Under the pieces are notes generated by a model, which did not search any database, was not told the DNA's origin, and saw only the letters and a program-made list of their open reading frames with translations. Positions 1 to 10,018 of a DNA stretch of 64,000 nucleotides are shown here, in pieces. The stretch lies in NCBI GenBank assembly GCA_022316685.1, contig JAKJHU010000156.1, positions 124,001-188,000 on the forward strand, in the 5' to 3' direction. The position numbers were made by a program, and so were the translations under genes. Every line of letters starts with the position of its first letter. Positions within the stretch are counted from its first letter, which is position 1. Source of the DNA: Progne subis subis (taxonomy: Eukaryota; Chordata; Aves; Passeriformes; Hirundinidae).

Positions 1-2472
1 TTGAGGTACTGAAACACCACAAGTAATAAGCAAAAGCTGCAGTCCTGAGTTACAGCTGATGCTGCCTGTCAGAATATTTTACTGTGCCAGAGCGGGGATT
101 AAAGGAAACGTATGATAGCCTGAGTTAAAAAGCATTTAGCTTCTTAAAGAAAAAAAAAAGACACTATCCAAAATGAGGTAAGGATTTCTTGAAATTTGTA
201 CTGTTTCCTATTGACAAAAACATGGCTTTATAATAATGTATTATCTATTAATAAATACCTGTATTTAAAATGAGATACCGAAGCGGCGTCATGTACCAAC
301 TTGGGTTGTTAACAGCCCCCTCAGGGAATGCTGGGTGTGTAGGAAGATGAGTTTTCTTGCAGTTTATTCTTGGAATCTTCGCCTGCCAGCAGCTGAGAGG
401 GCAGGCAGGTGACAGGAGCAGCCTTTTGGAGCTGGATCAGCTGATGTCTTTCTGAGCATCCCTCAGGTGGCCGAGGTGCCCTGCTGCTGTTTGTCAGTGT
501 CTGGGCTGTTCTGTCTCAGGAAGATGAAAAGAACAGCAAGCAGGGCTCCTCGGTGACACTGGCAGCCTGCTTAGAAGCAAATTAAAGTCACAGAATTCGC
601 ATTTCTACAGTTATCCCTGTGAATAACTGCAGTCTGTGAACAGATCTGTGTTGGCAGCTTGGATTGAAGTGGAAGCAGAATCTTGGGATCACCTGTGGGA
701 ATGGCTTTAGCATTGGTTGTTCCATCCCCAAGGTCTTGGGGGAATGGCAGAATGATAAACCAAGTACAAATCAAGTTCTATATCTATAACTCAACCATGT
801 ACCTCTCAGGACAACAAACTTCAGTGTCTTAGCTTGAAGTATATGTAGTTTCTGTGATCTGTTTTATTTTCATATGTTTTACTTTTGCCTGTCCTGCTTC
901 AACTAATTTCTGTAGCAGCAGGATACAACTGCTCTGTCAGATGATGTGATGTAAAAAACCCTTTACATAAAAGGGGCAGATGAATCCCGCACTTAATTCT
1001 CTGGATGCCTCTTTGTTCTGTGAGAAGATAACCAAGGACTACCCTGGTTTATTCAGTAAAAGCCCAGCTTCAGTCAGGTGTGTTGTTTTGTTTTTAAACT
1101 GATGGATGGACACAGTATAGTAATTTTACCAGCTCTATCAGCTTGGGGGCAGAAATCATAAAGGATGATCTCAGTCATGCAGAAGAATTCAAGAGGTTTT
1201 GTCCTCTTTCCCTTTAAAAAAGGGGTCTTGCTCTGTTAAGTAAATTGCTGGGATCAAACCTGCTATGCCTGGACATCAGAGATTTTATGGAATTTGGAGT
1301 TTGCTTGAAGATAATTTTTTTTTTTTTAATAGTACCCCTAGCATGTGTCATGGTTAAAAAAATCATAACTGATTTAACTTTATTTTTTTCCATTTCACAT
1401 AAAGATGAGTGATCCCTTCCCTCATCTTCATCGAATGGATATGAGACAAGGGTATTTCATTGTTCTATTTATAAAATAATGTAGTCTTAGGAAGCAAGAG
1501 CCTTTTAGACTATGAAGTGCATAACAGGCATAATTGATGTGAAAGGAAGTACCGTAATCCACACTGAGAAATGAAAATTAAAATTACTGTGACTTTTATT
1601 ATCCCATGTGGTAGAATATCCTTGGCAATAAGGCACGGTCTTCCTGGAGAAGCAATGCCAAACATTTTACCTCTCTCCTGGTGAGACAAAGACAGATGAT
1701 TGAGTTGCATTTTTACTGCGCATCCCATCGCCCTTATTCCCTTTCCTGCTCAGCCTCCAGTGTTTTTAGGACAGGACGTGGTTTCCTTGTGCTGGCACTA
1801 AGAGCATTATTGATGCCAAGATGCTGATTTCTTGCTCGTAGCTCCTATTCTCCTATTCTCCGCTTTGTTGTGAGATGTCTGTGTTCTTCATCTGAGTAAA
1901 GAATTGCCTACAGTGAACTCAGGCCTGTTTAATGGACAAGTGCAGAGTGACAGGAGAACACAGATCAGTGCCTTAATGCAAACCCCGTGGCTCCAGAAAG
2001 CCCCTGAGTTTGGGCTCTGTGTTGCTGGTCCCCTGCAGCACAATGTTGTTCTGGTCCAGATGCCTTCTCTTGTCTGCTGGTTGAACACTGATCTGTGATG
2101 ACAAACAGCGGATGGAGCACGGCCTCTCCAGGAGACAAAAGTGGAATCGCGTCCGAATTACTCTTAAGAATTGCTCAGGTGACCTAATTTTGCCTCCCAC
2201 AATCAATTTGCTAAAGGAACCGCTACGTGGAGCGATGTGCGTCTAGAGTTTAACCTGCAGTCTGCAAAAATGGTAACATTTAGGGCTGCTTTTCTTACCA
2301 AAAAAAATCAAGACAATGAAGGCAATGAAGTGTCCAATAAAATCCAAAACATTGGCGTATAAACAAGCAGCATCACAGTGACCGTGTCCCTAAAAGGTTT
2401 TGGCAAACCTTTCCAGTCTGTCTCAGCTTGGGAATGTTAATTCTGAGATGCTGCTGGTGTGTATGGGGCATT

Positions 2473-2541
2473 TCATAGAAAGCTAGAAGTGTTCAGGTTG
2501 GAAAAGACCTTTAAGTTCATCAAGTCCAACTGTTCTTTCTC
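2473..2541 (-). mobile_element. CR1 LINE 3' fragment
   Basis: Begins TCATAGAA and continues GGTTGGAAAAGACCTTTAAG and TCAAGTCCAACTGTTC, the reverse complement of a CR1 3' end of the AAAAGACC type. Truncated and diverged. Confidence 0.7.
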
Positions 2542-3489
2542 CATGTCTGGGCTTATACATTTGAGTGATGATTGTGTTGGATCTGCTGGCAGAATGTGAA
2601 ACACCTGTAAGGAATTAAGGATAAGGAATCAAAGAATTATGATTATAATTATTTTTGCAAAGAGTTCTTGGGAGAAGAGAAAACGCGACGCCTGTTTTAC
2701 ATCACTTGGAATGACATAAGAAGTGTTTGCTTTATAAAGTCAGTACCAGTAGTATTTGCTGCTCGCAGTGACCTTGCTCTGCAGCTGTTGGAGAGCAGGA
2801 ATGCTTCTCCTGCCAGCAGGGTCATCTCTGCAGTCGTTGATGGTGAGCAGGCAGCGAGTGTTGTTTCTGGGAATGTGAAACTCATCTCCAGAACATCTTC
2901 CAGGGTGGGCATCAGTGGATGGGGTGTTCAGAGAGCTCCCTCTGCACTTTGATCACACGAGTTTTGCTGGAAGCTTTCTAAAGAAGTGTTTGACACACCT
3001 GTGCTTGGCTGATTAAAAATGCATTACTGGGTTCATTGCTGGGAATTGTAAAACTTTAAATTTTGGTAGAGAGCTTCTCCTAAGTGGGAAATGGCAAATG
3101 TGGTCTTTTACTGGCTACATGAGATGGAGGATTTCCATGGTTCTACTTGCCAGTGTGACCACATTGGAGGGACAGCAGGACTTTGTCAAGCAAAATCCTG
3201 TGGGAGTGTTTTGGGGGTGTTTTGTGAGCTTGGCAGGTCACGGAGCAGCTTGCAGCATTGGATTGAGGTGGGATGAATAGAGGGTGTATATATCTGTGTC
3301 CCCAGCCCCCAGAGTGGGTCTGACACCTTTCAGAGCCAGGTATTTATGGTGCTTGTACGTCCTGCTCTGCTTCCGAGCGCATGGGGAATGGAAGGTGAGC
3401 GGGAGCCGCTGCCGAGGGCCCTTCAGGACACACGGCGTAGGCTGCGAGCCAAATGACTTGTTTGGGTTGGCTGCCGTGGCTCCTGGCTG

Positions 3490-4290
3490 CTCTTGTCCCA
3501 GGGCCTGAGGGACTCGTCCCGTTCTGGGAGCGGATCTGTGCTGATTGCGGGCCGGGAGGAGCGGCAGGAGCCGGGCTGCTCTCGCCGCTTGGCTCGCAGC
3601 CCGGCCGGGGCGGGCACGGGCACCGAGCGGTGCTGCCCTGGGCTCCGGGCAGGAGCCCCGCAGTTCGGGTATCGCCTCCGCGGGCATCTCGGAGCTCCTC
3701 CGAGTATTAAACGTGACATCCCTTGCGCTGTGAATTAGGTCCCTGCTCGGAGATAACCCGCTGGTAGATGAGCAATTAAAGCAGATTCCTGTAGTTCGGC
3801 TGGCCGGGGGTGAACGGGGATGGCAGGACCACCAGGTGATGGGTTTTGCACCAGCAGCACAGGCGGCTGCCAAACAACTCCTCGTGTCTACAGGGAGCCT
3901 TACAAGAAGTTGCAGGGTGGTAAGTTGTGATGAGTAGCAGCAGAGCAACCTCCGAGTACCACTTAGTGCCCGTAGAAAGAGCTGTCGCAGCATCCCAAAC
4001 CCATGATGGATGTCCGCGCTTCCACCCGGGTGCGAGCGGAGCACAGCCCCGAGCGGGGCGGGATGCGGGGAGAAGGGGCGTGTGGGATGCTGCGGAGAGG
4101 GCTTGAGGAATGCGCCGGCTATTTGTCTGCGCTTAAAAGTGGTTCCTCTGGAGGGGTCTGTCATCCCGGGAGGATGAAAAATGGTTGATCCCGCTCCGGG
4201 TGAGGAGGCTGCGCTCCCCGCGCGGCGCGCTGCAAAGCGCGGACTGGATCCGGAGGCGGGATGAGCCCTGGCAGCCCCTGCGCACTCCAA
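3490..4290. promoter_or_regulatory. CpG-rich patch without an assigned gene
   Basis: Two GC-rich, CpG-dense blocks (about 3490-3720 and 3990-4290) stand out against AT-rich surroundings. They include GC-box-like runs such as GAGCGGGGCGGGATGCGGGG near 4050. No open frame here has a recognisable domain and no convincing TATA box is seen. It could be a shore or second segment of the AGAP1 long-isoform promoter about 2 kb downstream, an enhancer, or the start of a non-coding transcript on either strand. Composition is the only direct evidence. Confidence 0.4.
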
Positions 4291-4540
4291 GTCCGGCGGA
4301 TTTACAGATTTGGATCTCGAGAAAAACAACATTTTTTTACTCTTAGACTACTGTTTAGTAACAGGTCTTTCCTCCCCCCTCTCTTCCCTTCGGCTTTTTT
4401 TCTTTGGAAATGGTCTTTTGGGTGTTGGAGAAATGGAAAAATACGCCATCGTTCTATAGTAGCGAACAAAATTTAGAAGGAACGGGAAATTTGTTTTCAG
4501 GCTGGTCAAGGGAGACCTCTTAAAATTCCAGGGACATTAA

Positions 4541-4622
4541 ATATCTTGTTCCAACTCTCTGCCATGGGCAGGAACACCTTCCACTATGGAGGAGGTTGCT
4601 CCAAGCCCCTGGTCTTGAATCC
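4541..4622 (-). mobile_element. CR1 LINE 3' fragment
   Basis: Contains CTGCCATGGGCAGGAACACC and GGTTGCTCCAAGCCCC, the minus-strand CR1 end. The terminal TCACAGAATGG part is missing or eroded. Confidence 0.7.
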
Positions 4623-4942
4623 AGATCTGCTGCAGATATATATGCAGGTCTGTTCCATGGTGAATAGAGCTAAGAGGAATAATCAGTGTTAATTAGTCAG
4701 CGTTGAAGACAACACTGATGTCTGGAGAAATGAGCTAAATCAGGAATTCTCGGTGTTGCTGGAGCAGCAGTGTGTGTTGTGGGATCGCAGTGTCATCGAT
4801 AAATGGATGTGTGTAGAGGCTGGGACCCAGAGCATCCCTTATTCCTGGTGTGAGTCCATCCTCCCACCTGGAACTGCTCCTGGGGATGTGCCCTACCCAC
4901 GTGTGTCTTGAGGTCTGGAGCTGCTCCTCGCTGAAAGTGAGG

Positions 4943-5060
4943 TCAGGCCCTGGCACAGCTGCCCAGGGCAGTGGTGGAGACGCCATCCCTGGAGGGATTT
5001 AAAGGACCTGTAGATGTGGCACTTGGGGATACGGTTTAGTGGTGGAAGTGGCAGTGCTTT
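4943..5060 (+). mobile_element. CR1 LINE fragment
   Basis: Reads GGCACAGCTGCCCAGGGCAG, then CCATCCCTGGAGGGATTTAAA and GATGTGGCACTTGGGGAT. This is the CR1 3' region just before the tail; the tail itself is absent. Confidence 0.7.
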
Positions 5061-6429
5061 CCTTCCTTTTTACACCTGCTTTTTTCATTGCTTTTCACCC
5101 TCATTGGCATTGGTAAAGGATGTTTTGATTGTAGACACGGGAGGGAGGTGAAAGGCAGCTGAAGGTGGTTTTTCAAGCTTGACTTTTTATGGGATGTTGG
5201 GCATGCAACCTAGAAACCTTATTCCTAATGTTGCTTAACTTCTTTTTTTCTGCCATCCTGATTTGTGAGTGACTAAGAGCGGGCATTTATTGGTTGGTAA
5301 TTACCTCAGCATCCCTGCAAAAGCACTGGCAAGCTGGGTGTGAAAGGGGGTGTGTGTCACGCCCTCCTCCAGCTGTGTAGGAGAGCCAGGTTCTGATGAA
5401 ACCGCTGCTTGGGAAGGGTTTTTGCATGACTAACCAATCTGGTAATGGGACATGTTAATTGTACAGTGTTGCGGTGAGCAAACATTTATTAAGGAGGGTC
5501 ACAGATAAAAAAGACAACTCGGTTCTGGGTAATTTTGACTGTTTTTAAGGAGGAATTGTTGCCTTGGATGCAGAATGAGCTAAGATTTGAGCTCAGGCTG
5601 TGGTCCAAGCTGATGGGCACCGCACGCCTTGCCGTTTTGCGGGCCTGGATAAATCCTGGATCCCATTAATACTTGCAATTATCCCAAAAGGCGGGTGCCA
5701 AGAGGATGATGCCAGACTTTGCAGTGGTGTCCAGTGCCTGGATGAGGAGCAACGGCCATAACCTCAACCACGCGAAGTTTCACGACAACACGAGGAAGAA
5801 CTTCTGTACGTTGAGGATGGGAACGGGCTGCTCAGGGAGGCTGGGGAGTCTGCCTTTCTGGAGCCATTTTCTGGATGCGTTCCTGTGATATTTGCTCTAT
5901 GTAACCCTGCCTGGGCTGGCGCTTGGACCGGATGTGACCTCCAGAAGCCAAATCCGTGCTTGCGGCTTGCTGATGCTGCTGGCAGGGGAGCGTGAGGTGT
6001 ATCCCTTTCCCGAGAGGAGGTGGCGGAAGGGAGTCCGGAGCGCTGTGCTGCCGCTCCCGGGCGGGCGGGGCTCCATTCCGGCGCTTGTTTGCTGCCGGCT
6101 GGCGCGGCCGGGCCCCGCCGCTCCGCTGCGCGCTGCCCGCCCCGGGGCGTGCGCCGGGCGCTCCGGCACCGCCGGCACCGCTCCCGCGCGGACCTTCCCG
6201 CGCCCGCCGCGCCGCCGGGGCCGCCGCGGATGCTAATCGGATTTACCCGGCCGACGGGGCAGCGGAAAGCCCGGCCGGAGCCGCAGCCGTGCGGCCGCGC
6301 TGTAAACAATGAGCTCGGAAGCGGCTGCTGCAGTTCCCGTGCCGTGAAGAAGGGAGCCGGGCTCCGCGGGAGGAGGATGCGTGCGTGGATGTGAGCCGTG
6401 CCTCGGCGCCTCTCCGGGATGCCGCTGCC

Positions 6430-6498
6430 ATGGACGCCGGCCGCCGGCGGGGAGCGCAGCCAGAGCCCGGCCTGACCCCGCCGCAGAGCGGGGTGTGA
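6430..6498 (+). other. Candidate upstream ORF (22 codons) in strong Kozak context
   Basis: ATG at 6430 sits in CTGCCATGG, with G at -3 and G at +4, which is a strong initiation context. It opens a 22-codon frame that stops at TGA 6496-6498, in a different frame from the main AGAP1 ORF. If the transcript starts upstream and is unspliced here, scanning ribosomes would meet it before the main start at 6704. A second, weak-context uORF of eight codons runs 6663-6689 and ends 14 bases before the main ATG. Neither is shown to be transcribed. Confidence 0.35.
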
Positions 6499-6507
6499 CA
6501 CCAGAGC

Positions 6508-6557
6508 TTTTTTTTTTTTAATTAGTATTTCTTTCTTTCTTTTTTTTTTTTTTTTTT
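6508..6557 (+). repeat. T-rich tract inside the CpG island
   Basis: Two T runs (12 from 6508, then 17 ending at 6557), joined by an AATTAGTATTTCTTTCTTTC-like bridge, interrupt an otherwise GC-rich island. The tract is followed by CAG at 6573 and TTTTCAG ending at 6597. It may be a simple length-variable homopolymer or the polypyrimidine tract of a 3' splice site. If TTTTCAG|CC is used, the in-frame upstream ATG at 6578 would be spliced out and ATG 6704 would lead the main frame. Confidence 0.6.
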
Positions 6558-6703
6558 AAATACCGGGTTGCAGTGGTTTGTGGCTCTGCGTTTTCAGCCA
6601 CCCGCGTCTCTCCATCCATCCATTCATCCACCCCTCATCCATCTATCCCTCCCTCGGCGCCGATGCCCGCGGTGGCCGCCGCTGCCTGAAGGGCAGAGCC
6701 ATC

Positions 6704-7715
6704 ATGTACCTCCTGGACAGCAGCGAGCCGCCGGCCGCCGCCTCCTCCCCCGAGAGGATGCAGCGGGGCACCCCGCAGAGGAAGACCGTGTACCGCATCT
6801 CCGTGACCATGGTGAAGAAGGAGCTGCTGGGGCCGGAGAGCGGCCGCGCCGGCCCCGAGCTGCCCCGGCGCGGGCGGAGCCGCCCGCCGGGCTCCTCCAG
6901 CCTCACCAGGGCCGGGCTGCTGCTGCTGGAGGAGGAGGAGGGCGAGGAGGAAGGCGAGGAGCGGGACACGGTGCCCAGCCCCTGCGGCTTCCGCACCTTC
7001 AGGACGCTGAGCACGGGGCAGCTGGAGCTGGGCCGCCTCAAGGTGCCGAGGAGAGCGGGGCCGCCCGTGCCCGGGGCGCCGCGGGGCAGCGCCGGACCCG
7101 GAGAAGCCGCGGCGGCCGCCGCCGCATCCCCGCCCGGGGAGGAGGGACACAAGGACGAGGGGTCCGGGGAGCCGGCCCCGGGGGAGCGGGGCCACAGCCC
7201 GCGGCGGCAGCCGGGGCTGCTGCGTCGGAGCTTCAGCTTCAGGCACTGGAGCGGCGGCGGCGCGGAGCCGGCCCGGGTGCGGCGGCACAGCAGCTCCGGC
7301 TGCCTGCCCGGGCCGCCGCCGCCCTCGCCGCCCGCCGCGCTCCCCGCGGAGCCCCCCGAGAAGCGCAACACGCTGGACGTGGGCGAGGTGCTGAGCCAGG
7401 CGGACCCGCTGTCCCGGCTGGAGCGCTGGGAGCGCAGCAAGAGCAAGAACCGGACGCTGGATAACAGCGACCTGCAGCGGCTCTCGGAACGGCTGGGCCG
7501 GGAGGGCCCCGCCGCCGGCACCGAGCACCGGCTCCTGCGCTTCTTCAGCGGCATCTTCGCCCGCAGGGACGGCCCAGCCGCTCTCTTCGGCAGCCCCCAC
7601 GGGCGATCCCCCCGCAGCAGCTTCTCCAGGTCCAGGGCTTATTTTAGCAGCCTCAGGAGAGCTGCCGTGGACATGCAGTCGAGCTCCGAGAGCATCAACG
7701 GGTCCCCCCATAAAG
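6704..7715 (+). CDS. AGAP1: AGAP1 exon 1, long isoform (PIKE-L-like N-terminal extension)
   Basis: This exon encodes residues 1-337 plus the first base of codon 338. Seen in order: QRKTVYRISVTMVKKE soon after the start; a Leu/Glu-rich run (LLLLEEEEGEEEGEE, about 72-86); seven alanines (135-141); a proline-rich stretch (about 201-220); KSKNRTLDNSDL (246-257); LLRFFSGIF (277-285); and a Ser/Arg-rich tail. The first, fifth and sixth blocks match, in the same order, the N-terminal extension of AGAP2/PIKE-L. That extension is known to bind partners such as Homer and SH3 domains; a similar role here is inference. ATG 6704 has A at -3. ATG 6758 is equally credible and aligns best with the PIKE-L start; an in-frame ATG at 6578 would add 42 poor-looking residues. 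The exon ends AAAG|GTGCCC, a weak donor, but its phase joins exon 2 exactly. The frame would otherwise stop at 7787-7789. Confidence 0.85.
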
Positions 7716-7821
7716 GTGCCCGTCCTTGTCTCATCTGGGTGGCTCGGCATCGGTGCTGGGGGTGGAGGGTGGGGTCAAGGGGCTGTTAGTTGCGAGGAGA
7801 GGGAGATGCTGCACTGGGGTA

Positions 7822-8017
7822 CATCAGGGTGGAGAAGCCCTGGCACAGGGTGCCCATAGAAGCTGTGGCTGCCCCATCCCTGGAAATGTCCAAAGCCGGG
7901 ATGGATGGAGCTTGGAGCAAGCTGGGATAGTGGAAGGTGTCCCTGCCGATGGCAGGGGGTGGAACGAGACAGTGTTTAAGGTCCCTTCCAGTCCAAACCA
8001 TTCCATGATTCTGTGGA
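7822..8017 (+). mobile_element. CR1 LINE 3' fragment
   Basis: From AGCCCTGGCACAGGGTGCCC through GGTGTCCCTGCCGATGGCAG to CATTCCATGATTCTGTGG. A near-complete 3' end that begins about 100 bases after the exon 1 donor. Confidence 0.9.
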
Positions 8018-9789
8018 TACAGCCTGCTTGGAAGCACATGGTAGCGCAGCTCTGCCGAGCGCAGGTCAGGCTGTGTGTCCTCCTGAATCAAAAATCCCTC
8101 TCTGGGGTGATTGGTTGTGCATTCTAGGACAGCTGAGTGAGGCAAGTGTCGCTCGTTTAATAATGGAATAGAAGCTGGAGTGCTGCTGTATATAGGTCAC
8201 TGGGTGGCCCAGTGCTGCACAGCAGCGAGACTTTCTGCTTTTGGAAAGACTTCTGTAATCTGAAAGATGGGTTATGTTGGTTAGAAATGGGCACTGCTGG
8301 AGAAGTGAGTGAATACTGGTGTAAATGTCCCATAAATCCTAAACGTTCATTGTAATAAAAGAGCTTGAACTGAGTTAGATGTTTTTGAAGAACATAGTAC
8401 AGGCTCAAAAGCTGCACTCTTTGAATTATTTTATGAGTCATTTTATATAGCTGTGTACAAATTAGCCAGAGCATTTCTAGTCTAGGTGGAGCTCAGATAG
8501 GGAGTTCTGGGGGTTTGTGAATCCCTCAAATACAAGAAAAACTTGAACAAGGACCTTACTGTGGGATGGAGGTACCTGACTGTGGGATGGCAGGGAAGAG
8601 CTGACAAGCTGCTTTCCGTGAGGATCTGGAAGGATCCCGGTATCGTTGGCTGGGACGTGTCAAACCAGAAATGCTGGTTGTGGAGCTTCATTGGGAGACG
8701 GTGCTTTCTTCTAGCTGTGCTTTCAGATCTTTAATAAGTATCTGTGATGAAATATTTAACCAGCAGTTATAGTTGCCTTTGAGCACTAAGTGCTTATCAG
8801 GTGGCAAATGATCTCTGAATTGCTGCTTTTCTGAAGATAGAATTCTCAGTTAGGTTAAGCTTTCATAAGGGCCCAGGTACAGCAGAGGATGGTGTGGAGT
8901 TGGGCCCAGGTGCTTTATTGGGGAAAGCAATAACCAGCTGCCAGCCCTGTCCATATCCAGAGCTCCTGCTGCGAGTGGAGTGTGCCCAGAGTTTGAGGCA
9001 CGAGGAGCAGAGCCAAATATTTAGACCTAGTAACTGAGGACTGCAAGGTTTTATTGATGTAGAGGCATTCATGTGGGCTTATAATAATCTTGACGGAAAT
9101 TGTGGTCTGACCTTGGTTAAAGTTCAAGGTAACCACAACAGAGAATTACTTCATTTGGCTCTTTATGCCTGTCCTGTGCCAACACACTCCAACTCTCGCT
9201 CCCTTCCCGACTGCACACGGTCATATACTGGGAGCACAGTCCTCCCAGCCTGAGAGGAGACTTCAGTTAATCAATAACCCTTGGTACACAGCACTAAGAT
9301 GTTCCAGAGAGGTTCTTCCTGTGCGTGCCACTACCAAATTTGTCTGGTTCAATGAAGCCTTGAGGCTTGTTCTCCAGAAAATGTGTCCCTGTGGCCCAGC
9401 CATGTGGCTGCAGTAGGCAGCAGTGTGACAGGCTTGTGTTATGGGATTAGCAGGCCTGGTGTGCTCTGTTTGCTTCTTTTTTTCCCATAAAATTGCAGCT
9501 TGGGAAAAAAAGCTTGTGCACAGCTCCAGTTAGAAAGCTGAACTTGAACTAATTAGTCTTTAGTTTCTCCTGCTGTAGAAAAAACGTTTAATTCGATGCT
9601 ATGATTAGCATGCCAAATATCTTCTGATGTTTTAAGGCTGGAACAAGCTGCTGTTTGGCCAGAACTTGTCTTTTGCTTCTTTTAGTTGATGTGGAGTTGG
9701 TATGCTCCTGAACAGTCCTGTGCGCAGATTCTGGAGTAATTGCAGACACAGGTGGAAGCTTAATTTCAGTGTGGGTTTTATTCCCTGGA

Positions 9790-10018
9790 AACTTGGAAGA
9801 AATTCTTCCCTGTGAGGCTGGGGAGGCCCTGGCAGAGGGTGCCCAGAGAAGCTGTGGCTGCCCCTGGATCCCTGAAAGTGCCCAAGGCCAGGTTGGACAC
9901 TGGGGCTTGGAGCACCCTGGGACAGTGGAAAGTGTCCCTGCCCATGGTAAGGGGTGGAATGAGATGAGTTTTAAGGTCCCTCCCAACCCAAACCAGGCTG
10001 TGATTTTATGGTTCTATA
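9790..10018 (+). mobile_element. CR1 LINE 3' fragment
   Basis: From GAAGAAATTCTTCCCTGTGA to the GGTCCCTCCCAACCCAAACC end and a decayed GTGATTTTATGGTTCTAT tail. Confidence 0.92.

Larger units (their letters stand above)
1..5990. other. Upstream flank, no supported coding exon
   Basis: I see no coding exon here. The stretch is ordinary vertebrate non-coding DNA with three CR1 remnants (2473-2541, 4541-4622, 4943-5060) and a CpG-rich patch at 3490-4290 described separately. Longer open frames in 3240-4330 and 5760-6500 are GC-rich shadows without recognisable domains. The conventional AGAP1 first exon, which codes for a short N-terminus starting MNYQQQ, was looked for and not seen. If it lies further upstream, as the very large size of AGAP1 in other vertebrates suggests, this stretch is first-intron sequence of the short transcript and promoter-proximal sequence of the long one. 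Confidence 0.6.
5990..7740 (+). promoter_or_regulatory. AGAP1: CpG island and candidate promoter of long AGAP1 transcript
   Basis: CpG dinucleotides are dense from about 5990 to 7740, covering the 5' untranslated region and the whole first coding exon. A tandem GC box (GGGCGGGCGGGG, 6059-6070) fits Sp1-type sites, and no TATA box is evident, as expected for a CpG-island promoter. The most likely transcription start region is about 6050-6450, but the exact start cannot be read from sequence. The island is interrupted by a T-rich tract at 6508-6557, described separately. Confidence 0.65.

Noticed and set aside
3238..4332. A 364-codon open frame on the minus strand
   Set aside because: It lies in the CpG-rich patch where stops are rare. 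Its translation is low-complexity Ala/Arg/Pro/Ser with no domain, and no splice or promoter context supports it.
1..6000. Conventional AGAP1 first exon (short MNYQQQ N-terminus)
   Set aside because: I searched the translations for its AAIRAEI and NQIREHV blocks and found none. It is presumably upstream of the window.
6635..7750. Minus-strand frames of 303 and 371 codons and a plus-strand 298-codon frame over exon 1
   Set aside because: They are shadows of the GC-rich AGAP1 exon. Only the frame starting at 6704 has recognisable AGAP/PIKE-L blocks and joins exon 2 in phase.
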